DNA of 14,280 nt, taken from assembly GCA_002435955.1 (NCBI GenBank), contig DIWZ01000018.1, positions 11,216 to 25,495 on the forward strand, given 5' to 3'. The translations under genes were made by a program, and so were the position numbers. This document shows, in pieces, positions 6,830-14,280 of the stretch. The DNA comes from Pelobacter sp. UBA6093. GTDB taxonomy: Bacteria; Desulfobacterota; Desulfuromonadia; Desulfuromonadales; Syntrophotaleaceae. A model generated the notes under the pieces. It was not told the origin of the DNA. It worked only from the letters and a program-made list of their open reading frames with translations, and did not search any database. The number at the start of each line of letters is the position of its first letter. Position 1 is the stretch's first letter.

Positions 6830-6948
6830 ATGATGCTTCAGGTAGTATGCAGTGTCCAGTCGGTGATTCCTTTGAATTCCATCTTCGCTTTTATGCATTC
6901 CAAAGGGATCCGCGAGTGGTGAGAGATTAACATCACGGGAAAGATCTG

Positions 6949-9051
6949 ATGCAAAGAGACAGCGACAAAAATAAACAGGATCTCCTTTTAGAATTAGCTG
7001 CCGCCCGGGAGCTGATTGCTGTGCTGAAAAACAGGGAAACGGATGAGCATCTTGCCAAACAGGCAATAAAGGCTCGCGAGCTCTGGTGCAATACTCTGCT
7101 GGATTCACTCCCCGTTGGCGTCCTCCTTATCGACCCTGAAACGCATCGCATTGTTGATTCCAACGCTTTTGCAACAAAAATGATCGGGCGGCCGAAAAAC
7201 CAATTGATCGGTCAATCCCGCCCCACCTGCGTTTGCTCGGCGGAAAAAGGCAGCCCCGAAGCTGACGATCCGGAGTGGCAATTGGATCCCTGCGAATGTG
7301 CGTTGATCAGAAGTGACGGCAAAACAGTTCCTGTGCATAAAACCGCGACTCTGGTTGTCAACGACGGCAAAACGTTTATTTTGGAGAGTTTTGTGAATAT
7401 CAGCAAGCTAAAACAATCCCAAATGGCCCTTGCCCTGGACGAAATCAGATTCGAGTCATTATACACCCTCAGCCAGATGCTCAATGAATCCGAACAGGTA
7501 ATCCTGGATTACGCTCTCGAAGCCGGCGTCCGGGTTACTGCCAGCAAGATCGGATACATCTATTTCGTGAATCAGGATGAATCGGAGCTTAAACTTCACG
7601 CATGGTCCAAGAGCGTCATGTCTCAATGCTCGGTCCCGAACTGCCATGCCGCCTACAAACTGTCGGAAACGGGGCTGTTGGGCGAGGCGGTCAGGCAGCG
7701 CCGACCGGTTATCACCAACGACTATGATACCAGTCCCTCGAGGCGAGGGTGTCCGGAAGGTCACGTGGTTGTGACGCGACATATGAATCTGCCAGTGGAA
7801 GCCAATGGCAAGATCGTGCTCCTGGCCGGAGTCGGGAACAAGGATGAGGACTATACGGAAGAAGACGTAAGACAATTGTTTCTGATAATGAATGGTGTGT
7901 GGAGCATCATCCAGCGAAAAAGAGACGATGAGGCTATTAAAAAGGCCTTGAATGAAGCAAGGCAAGCCACGGCAAATGTCGAGGTTGTTCTGAGATCGGT
8001 AGCCGATGGCCTGATTTTCAGCGATATGGACAACCGGATTGTTCTGATGAGTACCTCCGCGGAGGCAATGCTTGGCAAACCATGGGCAAGCGTTTATTTC
8101 AAACCTATCGAAACTGTGATCGAAAATCAGAATCTCGTGGAAGAATTGGCCGCGATTCAATCCGGAGTCAAGGAAGAAGCTCTGATTGAATTGGAATTGC
8201 CTGGGGAGAAAGAAGGCGAGACTCGGACCATCCAGGCAAAGCCCGCCGTCGTAAGGGTGTGGGGTGGCATGAAAGCAGGGATAATCACCATCCTGAGAGA
8301 TGTGAGCCAGGAGCGGCACCTCGACCGGATGAAAAGCGATTTTATCGCCACCGCTGCCCATGAACTGCGCACTCCCCTGACAGCAGTCATGGGTTTTGCC
8401 GAGCTGTTGCTGAACAGAAAAGATCTGGATGAGAGCCAGGAGAGGGAGTTTCTTTCCATCATCCACCAAAAATCTGAGGTTCTCGGAAAAATCATCGATG
8501 ATTTCCTGAGCCTTGCGCGTGTCGATTCGGGCAATATAATCCGCCTGGAAAAAGCCAGGGTCGACATCGGATCGATAATCGGGCGTTGCACTGCCGACTA
8601 TCAAAGAGCCTGTCCCCATCACCATTTCGCAACAGTTGTTCCCGAAAAGTCGGCAGAGGCCTTGGTGGATGGTAGAAAACTCTTCCAGGTGATGGAAAAT
8701 CTGCTAGGTAATGCAGTAAAATTCTCCCCGGAGAAAAGCCTGATACGGGTGGCATGTGAGGTGTCCGAAGCCGAGGTTCGTATCTCGGTCAGCGATGAGG
8801 GGAGAGGCATGACACCGGATCAGGTGGCAAAGGTTTTCGACAAGTTTTATCGGGTCGATGCCTCCAACACGGCAAAAGAGGGGCTTGGCCTGGGGATGGC
8901 CATTGTGAAAAGCATCATCGAAGCACACAATGGACGCATATGGGTCGAAAGCGAAGTTGGAAAAGGCACAAAAGTGGCCTTTACCTTACCCTTGGAAGGG
9001 GCAGACCCTGAGGTGGGTTGTTCCTGTACGGAGAGCGGAGGGCACCCATGA
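6949..9051 (+). CDS. Soluble PAS-GAF-PAS sensor histidine kinase
   Basis: The product is 700 residues with no signal peptide or membrane helix, so it should sense an intracellular cue. Visible in order are an N-terminal coiled coil (about 5-45) and a PAS domain (about 45-155) with cysteine pairs C94-x-C96 and C115-x-C117. A GAF domain (about 170-325) follows, with LHAWSKSVMSQC, VITNDYD and RHMNLPVEANGKIVLLAGVGNK. Then come a linker helix, a second PAS (about 345-455), and HisKA with the phospho-acceptor His471 in AAHELRTPL. The HATPase domain has an N box (ENLLGNAVKFSP, about 583-594), G1 DEGRG (616-620), an F box FDKFYR and G2 GLGLGMAIV. All catalytic boxes are intact. The C-terminus has an extra CSC (691-693). 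No response regulator gene adjoins it, so the partner is elsewhere. The start has only a weak GGGAAAG ribosome binding site. It ends at a strong terminator about 50 bp downstream. Confidence 0.93.
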   Translation: MQRDSDKNKQDLLLELAAARELIAVLKNRETDEHLAKQAIKARELWCNTLLDSLPVGVLLIDPETHRIVDSNAFATKMIGRPKNQLIGQSRPTCVCSAEKGSPEADDPEWQLDPCECALIRSDGKTVPVHKTATLVVNDGKTFILESFVNISKLKQSQMALALDEIRFESLYTLSQMLNESEQVILDYALEAGVRVTASKIGYIYFVNQDESELKLHAWSKSVMSQCSVPNCHAAYKLSETGLLGEAVRQRRPVITNDYDTSPSRRGCPEGHVVVTRHMNLPVEANGKIVLLAGVGNKDEDYTEEDVRQLFLIMNGVWSIIQRKRDDEAIKKALNEARQATANVEVVLRSVADGLIFSDMDNRIVLMSTSAEAMLGKPWASVYFKPIETVIENQNLVEELAAIQSGVKEEALIELELPGEKEGETRTIQAKPAVVRVWGGMKAGIITILRDVSQERHLDRMKSDFIATAAHELRTPLTAVMGFAELLLNRKDLDESQEREFLSIIHQKSEVLGKIIDDFLSLARVDSGNIIRLEKARVDIGSIIGRCTADYQRACPHHHFATVVPEKSAEALVDGRKLFQVMENLLGNAVKFSPEKSLIRVACEVSEAEVRISVSDEGRGMTPDQVAKVFDKFYRVDASNTAKEGLGLGMAIVKSIIEAHNGRIWVESEVGKGTKVAFTLPLEGADPEVGCSCTESGGHP

Positions 9052-9098
9052 TTCCATGTCAGCATACCTGGTGGGTTTCCCTCGATGGGACACCAAAT

Positions 9099-9131
9099 AA
9101 AAATCCCCTCCGCATTTTGGAGGGGATTTTT
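9099..9131. terminator. Bidirectional intrinsic terminator between kinase and dapL
   Basis: A perfect 13-bp stem (5' arm 9099-9111, 3' arm 9119-9131) contains ATCCCCTCC paired with GGAGGGGAT and encloses a 7-base loop. It is flanked by an A run on the left and a T run on the right, so it works in both directions. It ends the histidine kinase transcript rightwards (stop at 9051) and the lysA-dapA-dapB-dapL transcript leftwards (dapL stop at 9190). Confidence 0.93.
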
Positions 9132-9189
9132 ATGTATTAAAGCCAGGGCCAACCGATACGGCCAGGGCCCGTTGGTTCATTGCGAAAGG

Positions 9190-10422
9190 TCAGGCGAGAT
9201 TCTTTTTAATGCGTGCGATGGCTTCGATGACGTTATCGCGGTCACCGAAGGCTGACAGCCGATAGAAGCCTTCACCACTGGGGCCGAAGCCGCTGCCGGG
9301 GGTGCCGACCACGTGGCATTCCGACAACAGTTTATCGAAAAAATCCCAACTGCTCAAGCCGGTGGGGGTTTTCAGCCAGATGTACGGGGCGTTGACGCCT
9401 CCGTACACGGTCAGCCCGGCGGCCTGCAGGCCTTCGCGGATGAGTCGGGCGTTTTCCATGTAGTAGTCGATGGTTTCCTTGACTTGTGCCCAGCCTTCAT
9501 CGGAATAGACGGCAGCCGCTGCCTTCTGTACGGGGTAGGAGACGCCGTTGAATTTGGTCGACTGGCGACGGTTCCACAACTTGTTGAGGGAGACTTTTTC
9601 GCCGTTGCCGGTAGCGGCCAGCAATTCTTCGGGTACCACCGTCAGGGCGCAGCGCACGCCGGTGAAGCCGGCGGTTTTGGAAAAGCTGCGGAATTCGATG
9701 GCGCAGCGTTTGGCACCCTCGATTTCGTAGATGGAGTGGGGAATGCCCGGTTCGGTGATGAAGGCCTCGTAGGCGGCGTCAAAGAAGATCACCGTATCGT
9801 TGGCCAGGGCGTAGTCGACCCATTTTTTAAGATCGTCGCGGGTTGCTACGGTTCCCGTAGGGTTATTAGGGTAGCACAGGTAGACAATGTCGACTCTTTC
9901 CTGCGGGATGGCCGGGTTAAAACCATTCGCTTCGGTGCAGGCCAGGTAGGTCAGGCCTTCGTAATAGCCCTTTTCGTTCGCTTCGCCGGTACGCCCGATC
10001 ATGACGTTGGTGTCGTTATATACCGGATAGACGGGATCGCAGATAGCGACCTTGTTATCCAGGGCGAAGATGTCGAGGATGTTGGCGCAGTCGCACTTGC
10101 TGCCATCGGAGATGAAGATTTCCGAGGTTTTCAGCTGAACACCGAGGGGCTGGTAGGATTTTTCGATCAGGGTTTCAATGAGGAATTCATAGCCCTGTTC
10201 GGGTCCGTAACCCATGAAATTGTCTTTGCTGGCCAGATCGTCTACAGCGTCATGAAAGGCCTTGAGAATGGCCGGCGCCAGGGGCTGGGTAACGTCGCCG
10301 ATGCCGAGACGAATGATTTTGGCCTCGGGGTTGGCCTGGCTGAAAGCCTTGACCCGGCGCCCGATTTCGGGGAACAGGTAACCGGCCTTGAGTTTCAGAT
10401 AATTGTCGTTAAGTCGTGCCAC
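9190..10422 (-). CDS. dapL: LL-diaminopimelate aminotransferase
   Basis: The product is 410 residues, a fold-type I PLP aminotransferase. It converts L-tetrahydrodipicolinate directly to LL-diaminopimelate using glutamate, bypassing the succinylase (DapD/DapC/DapE) steps. The N-terminus ARLNDNYLKLKAGYLFPEI and GIGDVTQPLAP are DapL signatures. SDGSKCDCANI, DPVYPVYNDTN, YPNNPTGT and FFDAAYEAFI follow. The Schiff-base lysine is Lys249 in SFSKTAGFTG, and a conserved C-terminal region (GFYRLSAFGDRDN) is present. The GTG at 10422 is chosen because AAGGAG lies 8 bases upstream and the family N-terminus fits; the in-frame upstream extension to 10464 reads as non-family sequence. It is the last of four lysine genes on this strand, separated from dapB by 195 bp that contains a repeat element, and is followed by a strong terminator. 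Confidence 0.97.
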   Translation of the reverse strand: MARLNDNYLKLKAGYLFPEIGRRVKAFSQANPEAKIIRLGIGDVTQPLAPAILKAFHDAVDDLASKDNFMGYGPEQGYEFLIETLIEKSYQPLGVQLKTSEIFISDGSKCDCANILDIFALDNKVAICDPVYPVYNDTNVMIGRTGEANEKGYYEGLTYLACTEANGFNPAIPQERVDIVYLCYPNNPTGTVATRDDLKKWVDYALANDTVIFFDAAYEAFITEPGIPHSIYEIEGAKRCAIEFRSFSKTAGFTGVRCALTVVPEELLAATGNGEKVSLNKLWNRRQSTKFNGVSYPVQKAAAAVYSDEGWAQVKETIDYYMENARLIREGLQAAGLTVYGGVNAPYIWLKTPTGLSSWDFFDKLLSECHVVGTPGSGFGPSGEGFYRLSAFGDRDNVIEAIARIKKNLA

Positions 10423-10477
10423 GTATAATTCTCCTTGTCTTTCTTGGTTGTAGATTGGATACAAGACAAAATCATTT

Positions 10478-10613
10478 CTCGCGCCCGTTCGCTATGCTCA
10501 CTCAAGCCACAAAGATCACAAAGGCAAGCAAAACCGATTTAAAGACTTTTCTATAATCGATATCACTTCTCTGTGTCTCCGTGTCTTGAGCGACTGAAAG
10601 GAGCGGGTGCGAG
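10478..10613. repeat. Imperfect inverted-repeat intergenic element, copy 2
   Basis: A roughly 136-bp element lies between dapB and dapL. The left arm (10478-10524) reads CTCGCGCCCG, then GCTCACTCAAG and CACAAAGATCACAAAG. The right arm (about 10569-10613) includes GTGTCTCCGTGTCTTGAG and ends GGAGCGGGTGCGAG. It matches copy 1 at 2018-2163 in the same plus-strand orientation. The last 33 bases differ at one position, the left arm is recognisably related, and the centres differ. Its right end lies within 4 bp of the dapB stop codon. Because it sits inside the lysine operon it is probably transcribed and could fold as a long imperfect hairpin. Confidence 0.8.
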
Positions 10614-10617
10614 ATAA

Positions 10618-11421
10618 TTATTTCAACCCGAGAATATCCTGCATGTCGTACAGGCCGGGATTTTTATCCGCCAGCCAAGCGGCGGCGCGCACCGCGCCGC
10701 GCGCGAACATGTCGCGGCTCATGGCCCGGTGGGTGATCTCGATGCGCTCGCCCATGCCGATGAAGTAGACAGTGTGTTCGCCGACGATGTCGCCGCCACG
10801 TACGGTCTGCATGCCGATTTCTTCGTGGGTGCGAGCGCCGCACATCCCTTCGCGGTGATAGACGGCACTTTTTTGATAATCACGTCCCAACGCGTCAGCC
10901 ACGATCTCACCCATACGCACGGCGGTGCCGCTGGGCGAATCCTTTTTCTTGTTATGGTGCAGCTCGACGATTTCCACATCAAACCCGTCACCAAGGATGT
11001 TTGCCGCTTCTTTGAGCAGTTTGAAGCAGGCATTGACGCCAACGCTCATGTTGGGCGCCAGGACCACGGGAGTGGTTTTGGCCAGTTCGTCAACCCGGGC
11101 GCGTTGTTCAGGCGTGAAGCCAGTGGAACCGATAACCAGGCTTTTGCCGAGACGCGCGCAGGCTTCGAGATTGTGCAGGGAGACTTCGGGAAAGGTGAAG
11201 TCGATCAACACGTCGGTCTCGGCGAGCACCGTCTCGAGGTCGCTGCTGATAAGCACGTTCAAGGGGCCGCAGCCGGCGGACAGGCCGGCATCCTGGCCCA
11301 GCATGGGGTTTTCCGCATGTTCCAGGGCTCCGGTTAACAGGAGGCCGCCGGTTTCCTTGATCGCGGTGATGAGGCGTCCACCCATGCGTCCGGCTGCGCC
11401 GTTGACAGCTACTTTGATCAT
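10618..11421 (-). CDS. dapB: 4-hydroxy-tetrahydrodipicolinate reductase
   Basis: The product is 267 residues, close to the 273 of E. coli DapB. It reduces the DapA product to tetrahydrodipicolinate with NAD(P)H. The N-terminal Rossmann motif is VAVNGAAGRMG (Gly8, Gly11, Gly14). The loop VLIDFTFPEV and the motif VIGSTGFTPEQ follow. The catalytic segment ELHHNKKKDSPSGTA gives His155 and Lys159, matching His159 and Lys163 of E. coli, and the tetrahydrodipicolinate-binding Ser-Gly-Thr is present. The ATG at 11421 has GGGAG six bases upstream. It follows dapA by 25 bp, so the two are co-transcribed. Its stop codon almost touches the inverted-repeat element. Confidence 0.97.
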   Translation of the reverse strand: MIKVAVNGAAGRMGGRLITAIKETGGLLLTGALEHAENPMLGQDAGLSAGCGPLNVLISSDLETVLAETDVLIDFTFPEVSLHNLEACARLGKSLVIGSTGFTPEQRARVDELAKTTPVVLAPNMSVGVNACFKLLKEAANILGDGFDVEIVELHHNKKKDSPSGTAVRMGEIVADALGRDYQKSAVYHREGMCGARTHEEIGMQTVRGGDIVGEHTVYFIGMGERIEITHRAMSRDMFARGAVRAAAWLADKNPGLYDMQDILGLK

Positions 11422-11446
11422 GGTTTCTCCCTTAAATATCGGTTGC

Positions 11447-12328
11447 TCAGGCCTGGATCAGGCCGAAGTGAACCAGTACATTTTTCAGTTTGGTCAGGTT
11501 GTCAGGCAGCAGTTCGACCAGCGGCAGGCGCAGGTGGCCGCCGCACAGGCCCATGAGGGATGCCGCGGTCTTCACCGGCACCGGATTGGTTTCGACAAAC
11601 ATGGCCTGATGCAGCTGCAGCAGATGCAAGTGGATCTTGCGGGCATCGTCGTAGCGATTTTCATTGATGGCGGTAACCATGGCTTTAACTTCGCCCGGCA
11701 TGATATTGGCCGTCACCGAAATCACCCCTTTACCGCCACAGGCCATCATCGGCAAGGTCAAAAAATCGTCGCCGGAGATGACATTGATCCGGTCACCCGC
11801 TTCGGCAATGATTTCGCTGGCCAGGGTCAGGTCGCCGGATGCTTCCTTGATGCCGACCACGTTGGAATGGTCGGCGAGTCGTATGGTGGTCGCCGCGGCC
11901 ATGTTCATGCCGGTACGGCCGGGGACATTATACAGCACCTGGGGGATGGCGACATTGTCGGCGATGGCCTTGAAGTGCCTGTAGACCCCTTCCTGGGAAG
12001 GCTTGTTGTAATAGGGTGTTATGAGCAGTACCCCATCGGCTCCCATCTGCTTGGCATTCTGGCTCAACTCGATGGCTTCGCGGGTGGAGTTGGAACCGGT
12101 TCCGGCCAGTACCGGGACCCGCTTGTTGACCTGCTCTATGCAGGTTTTGATCACCCGGTTGTGTTCGCCGTGATCCAGGGTAGCGGATTCACCCGTGGTG
12201 CCGCAGGGGACGATAACGTCGGTGCCGTTTTCGATCTGAAAATCAATAAGTCTTCTGAATGTCTCTTCATCGAAGCGCCCATCGCGGTCGAAGGGCGTGA
12301 TGATGGCGACCATGGATCCTGTAAACAT
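11447..12328 (-). CDS. dapA: 4-hydroxy-tetrahydrodipicolinate synthase
   Basis: The product is 293 residues, a TIM-barrel class I aldolase that condenses pyruvate with aspartate semialdehyde at the first committed step of diaminopimelate synthesis. The active-site residues fall at the same numbers as in E. coli: Thr44 and Thr45 in PCGTTGES, Tyr107 in TPYYNKP, Tyr133 in LYNVPGRTG, and the Schiff-base Lys161 in GIKEASGD. The start is the ATG at 12328 with GGGAGG seven bases upstream. The frame stays open toward lysA but without family sequence. It lies 71 bp downstream of lysA and 25 bp upstream of dapB, in one operon. Lysine feedback sensitivity cannot be read with confidence. Confidence 0.97.
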   Translation of the reverse strand: MFTGSMVAIITPFDRDGRFDEETFRRLIDFQIENGTDVIVPCGTTGESATLDHGEHNRVIKTCIEQVNKRVPVLAGTGSNSTREAIELSQNAKQMGADGVLLITPYYNKPSQEGVYRHFKAIADNVAIPQVLYNVPGRTGMNMAAATTIRLADHSNVVGIKEASGDLTLASEIIAEAGDRINVISGDDFLTLPMMACGGKGVISVTANIMPGEVKAMVTAINENRYDDARKIHLHLLQLHQAMFVETNPVPVKTAASLMGLCGGHLRLPLVELLPDNLTKLKNVLVHFGLIQA

Positions 12329-12399
12329 GGGGGTTCCTCCCTTAACGGTGGAAGCGGTTGCACGCCGGAGTTTTATGGCTCCGGCGGTGCCGTCCGCCA

Positions 12400-13653
12400 T
12401 TAAAGCCCTTCCGGGATGCTTTCGCCTTTGATCAGGTCGTCGTAGGTTTCACGTTCGCGTACCACCATGACCTGTGCGCCCTTGACCATGATTTCGGGGA
12501 CCCGACGACGGCTGTTGTAATTGGAGCTCATGGTGAAACCATAGGCTCCGGCCGAGGCAACGGCCAGCAGGTCGCCCTGGGAAAACGCGGGCATTTCTCG
12601 ATCCTGCGCAAGAAAATCGCCCGATTCGCAGATGGGGCCGACCACGTCTGCGAGGATGGTACCGGCGATCGATCGATCCACAGCCTGGATTCCCTGGTAG
12701 GAACCGTACAGGGCAGGGCGGGTGAGATCGTTCATGGCGGCATCGACAATGACGAAATTCTTGGCTTCGCCCTGCTTGACGTACAGCACCTCGGCTATCA
12801 GCATGCCGGCATTGCCGACCATGACGCGGCCCGGTTCAAAGATCAGGGTAACTCCGAGATCTTTGGTGCCTTCGATAATGACTTTGGCGTAATCGGCCGG
12901 ACTGGGGGGCTCTTCCTGATCGTAGGTGATGCCGAGACCGCCGCCCAGATCGAGATATTTGATGGCAAAGCCTTCTTGCTGCAGGGTCTGAACCACTTCA
13001 CGAATCTTGGCGATGGCGTCGACAAACGGCGAAAGTTTGGTCAACTGGCTGCCGATGTGGCAATCGACACCGATAACTTCCAGGTTCGGCAGACTGGCGG
13101 CGTGGCGATAATCCTCCAGGGCCTGGGATATATTGATGCCGAACTTGGCTTTTTTCATGCCGGTGGAGATGTAGGGATGGGTCTGCGGATCGACGTCCGG
13201 GTTGACACGGATGGCGATGCCGGCTTTTTTGCCGAGACGACCGGCCACCGCGTTGATGGTTTCGAGTTCCTGGGGCGACTCGACGTTGAACATCAAAATG
13301 CCGGCTTGCAAAGCTTCAGCGATTTCGGTCTCGGTCTTGCCCACTCCGGAATAGACGATTTTTGCGGGATCGCAACCGACTTTGCGGGCGCGGAACAACT
13401 CGCCTCCGGAAACGATATCGAAGCCGGCGTTATGGTTGACAAAGGTTTTAAGTACCGCCAGATTGCTGTTGGCCTTGATGGAATAGCAGATCAGATGGGG
13501 TACGTCGGCGAACGATGAGGAGAATGCTTCCAGGTGCCGGCTCAAGGTGGCGTGGGAATAAACATAGAACGGTGTGCCGACCTGGGCAGCAATATCCTTG
13601 ATGGCGACGTCTTCGCAATAAAGCTCGTTGTCACGGTATTGAAAGTGATTCAT
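12400..13653 (-). CDS. lysA: Diaminopimelate decarboxylase
   Basis: The product is 417 residues, a fold-type III PLP enzyme that decarboxylates meso-diaminopimelate to L-lysine, the last step of the pathway. Lys60 in CYSIKANSN is the Schiff-base lysine. GVDCHIGSQ (196-204), GGGLGI (237-242) and EPGR (273-276) bind substrate and PLP phosphate. GPICESGDFLA carries the catalytic Cys342-Glu343 from the partner subunit, so the enzyme should be a dimer. The C-terminal AGAYGFTMSSNYNSR is typical. The ATG at 13653 follows AGGAG at a rather long spacing of ten bases. It is the first of the four lysine genes on this strand, 92 bp after the FN3 protein gene, with a hairpin-forming inverted repeat between them. 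Confidence 0.97.
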   Translation of the reverse strand: MNHFQYRDNELYCEDVAIKDIAAQVGTPFYVYSHATLSRHLEAFSSSFADVPHLICYSIKANSNLAVLKTFVNHNAGFDIVSGGELFRARKVGCDPAKIVYSGVGKTETEIAEALQAGILMFNVESPQELETINAVAGRLGKKAGIAIRVNPDVDPQTHPYISTGMKKAKFGINISQALEDYRHAASLPNLEVIGVDCHIGSQLTKLSPFVDAIAKIREVVQTLQQEGFAIKYLDLGGGLGITYDQEEPPSPADYAKVIIEGTKDLGVTLIFEPGRVMVGNAGMLIAEVLYVKQGEAKNFVIVDAAMNDLTRPALYGSYQGIQAVDRSIAGTILADVVGPICESGDFLAQDREMPAFSQGDLLAVASAGAYGFTMSSNYNSRRRVPEIMVKGAQVMVVRERETYDDLIKGESIPEGL

Positions 13654-13695
13654 ATCAACAATGCTCCTGAGAAAAAAGGACGGAATTTAAACTGG

Positions 13696-13741
13696 AACGA
13701 ACAGCATGAACAACGGCAAGACCGTAACATAGCTGTTCGTT
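13696..13741 (-). promoter_or_regulatory. Inverted repeat upstream of lysA, possible leader hairpin or operator
   Basis: A perfect 10-bp inverted repeat, AACGAACAGC (13696-13705) and GCTGTTCGTT (13732-13741), surrounds a 26-base loop containing a smaller hairpin, ACGG-CAAGA-CCGT. It lies between the stop of the FN3 protein gene and the lysA start. No U tract follows on the minus strand, so it is not a standard terminator. It is too small for a lysine riboswitch. It could be an operator, a processing site or a weak attenuator. Confidence 0.45.
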
Positions 13742-13745
13742 AATG

Positions 13746-14280
13746 TCAAAATGGCGCCTCGGCACTGGCCCAGGGGGTGGCGATCACGGCTTTTGACAAG
13801 CGGCTTTCCACCTCGCGTTGCTGGTGGCGCACCACTGCGCGCACCGCGTAAAGATAGGTGCTGCCGCTTTTGAAGTCGCGGTCTTCGAAGCGTACTGCCG
13901 ACACTGGCTGCGAATTGAGCGGCGCGACGGTAAAGGGGCGACCCGGCCGGCGCCGGTAGATGTTATAGCCCATCAGTTCCATGTCGGTGCCCAGTCCCTG
14001 CGGGGCCTGCCAGGTCAGGATCAGAACGCCGTCGCCGGTTTCGGCCTGAACAGATTCGGGTGCCGGTGGGATGGCGCTCATCGCCTGTCGCTGTGTCACC
14101 GCTATGCCGTCCTGCCCCCAACGGTTATAGGGGATTATGCGGTACTGATAGCCACGTCCTTCTTCGAGGTCGGGGTCGACCAGGAAAAAGCGGCCATCCA
14201 TGCGTTGTACGTCGCGCAGGTATTCGAGTTCGACCTGGCGCAGCAGGATGGAGGTGTCCCGGCAGTCCGGGCAGTCTTCA
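13746..14280 (-). CDS. Fibronectin type III domain protein, probable lipoprotein, 5' end outside window
   Basis: The frame is open from the window edge to a TGA at 13746, giving 177 C-terminal residues. The first visible residues contain a CPDC motif (EDCPDCRDTS) and then the end of one FN3-like beta repeat (MDGRFFLVDPDLEEGRGYQYRIIPYNRWGQDG). A full FN3 domain follows, with PPAPESVQAETGDGVLILTWQAP, YNIYRRRPG and YLYAVRAVV, and ends AVIATPWASAEAPF. FN3 domains of this kind mediate protein or carbohydrate contacts outside the cytoplasm. In Geobacter-type genomes the gene just upstream of lysA is commonly annotated as a lipoprotein, but the signal sequence would be outside this window, so localisation is inferred. 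An ATG at 14201 is internal and not the true start, because the domain sequence continues upstream of it. Confidence 0.8.
   Translation of the reverse strand, partial: EDCPDCRDTSILLRQVELEYLRDVQRMDGRFFLVDPDLEEGRGYQYRIIPYNRWGQDGIAVTQRQAMSAIPPAPESVQAETGDGVLILTWQAPQGLGTDMELMGYNIYRRRPGRPFTVAPLNSQPVSAVRFEDRDFKSGSTYLYAVRAVVRHQQREVESRLSKAVIATPWASAEAPF

Larger units (their letters stand above)
6622..6948. other. Divergent intergenic region between the arsR-type gene and the histidine kinase
   Basis: These 327 bp carry no credible gene. They hold several short dyads: GTGTCCA/TGGACAC at 6678-6706, GCCTC-GGGC-GAGGC at 6718-6731, the palindrome GTGATCAC at 6733-6740, and CACTT-TGC-AAGTG at 6738-6750. Promoter candidates for both flanking genes are listed separately. 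The cluster of dyads between two divergent starts suggests protein binding, but no known operator consensus is matched with confidence. Confidence 0.5.

Noticed and set aside
7459..8625. A 388-codon open frame on the minus strand opposite the histidine kinase
   Set aside because: It is antisense to intact GAF, PAS and HisKA domains and has no recognisable protein features.
9048..9140. A 30-codon frame starting with an ATGA overlap at the kinase stop, where a response regulator gene might be expected
   Set aside because: It runs straight through the terminator hairpin and has no regulator-like sequence.
9313..10428. A 371-codon open frame on the plus strand opposite dapL
   Set aside because: It lies wholly antisense to a gene with full catalytic motifs, reads as Gly/Asp/Val-rich shadow sequence and has no domain signature.
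10925..12403. A 492-codon open frame on the plus strand opposite dapB and dapA
   Set aside because: It spans two confirmed genes and the gap between them in antisense, which is expected in GC-rich DNA, and shows no family motif.
12358..13518. A 386-codon open frame on the plus strand opposite lysA
   Set aside because: It is antisense to lysA, which carries all decarboxylase motifs; the composition is a mirror of the lysA codons.
13654..13745. A lysine riboswitch upstream of lysA
   Set aside because: The gap is only 92 bp, far shorter than a lysine riboswitch, and no L-box conserved segments are visible.
1..14280. tRNA or rRNA genes, CRISPR arrays, prophage, integrase or transposase genes
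   Set aside because: None was found on reading through; the only repeats are the two intergenic elements and short dyads.

Overview
The window looks like a chromosomal stretch of a GC-rich, anaerobic-type Desulfobacterota bacterium, most likely of the Desulfuromonadia (Geobacter/Pelobacter/Desulfuromonas group). This rests on the minus-strand gene order lysA-dapA-dapB-dapL, preceded by a gene encoding a fibronectin type III (FN3) domain protein. It is also supported by the style of the PAS-GAF histidine kinase. The assignment is an inference from gene content and was not checked by a search.

Left part (1-2790, plus strand): the 3' two-thirds or more of a phosphoenolpyruvate synthase gene (ppsA) is followed by an imperfect inverted-repeat element. 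After it comes a small membrane protein of the DUF2179/UPF0316 family.

Middle-left (2820-5604, minus strand): two operon-like pairs are read leftwards. cysK (cysteine synthase) is followed 23 bp later by larE, the sulfur insertase of nickel-pincer cofactor synthesis. A probable terminator follows larE. Next come a four-helix membrane protein of unknown function and a secreted staphylococcal-nuclease-like protein, whose reading frames overlap by ATGA.

Middle (5605-9131): a hypothetical protein on the plus strand is convergent with a small ArsR-type repressor carrying a CVC metal-site motif. Divergent from the repressor across 327 bp is a 700-residue soluble histidine kinase. A strong bidirectional terminator separates the kinase from the lysine genes.

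Right part (9190-14280, minus strand): lysA, dapA, dapB and dapL encode diaminopimelate and lysine synthesis by the aminotransferase (DapL) route. They supply lysine for protein and meso-diaminopimelate for peptidoglycan. A second copy of the inverted-repeat element lies between dapB and dapL. Upstream of lysA, the C-terminal part of the FN3 protein gene runs off the window edge.

Most of the window is conserved metabolism. No CRISPR array, phage, transposase or defence island is visible. The items most worth a second look are the two-copy intergenic repeat family, the three-cysteine LarE beside CysK, and the cysteine-rich PAS region of the orphan kinase.
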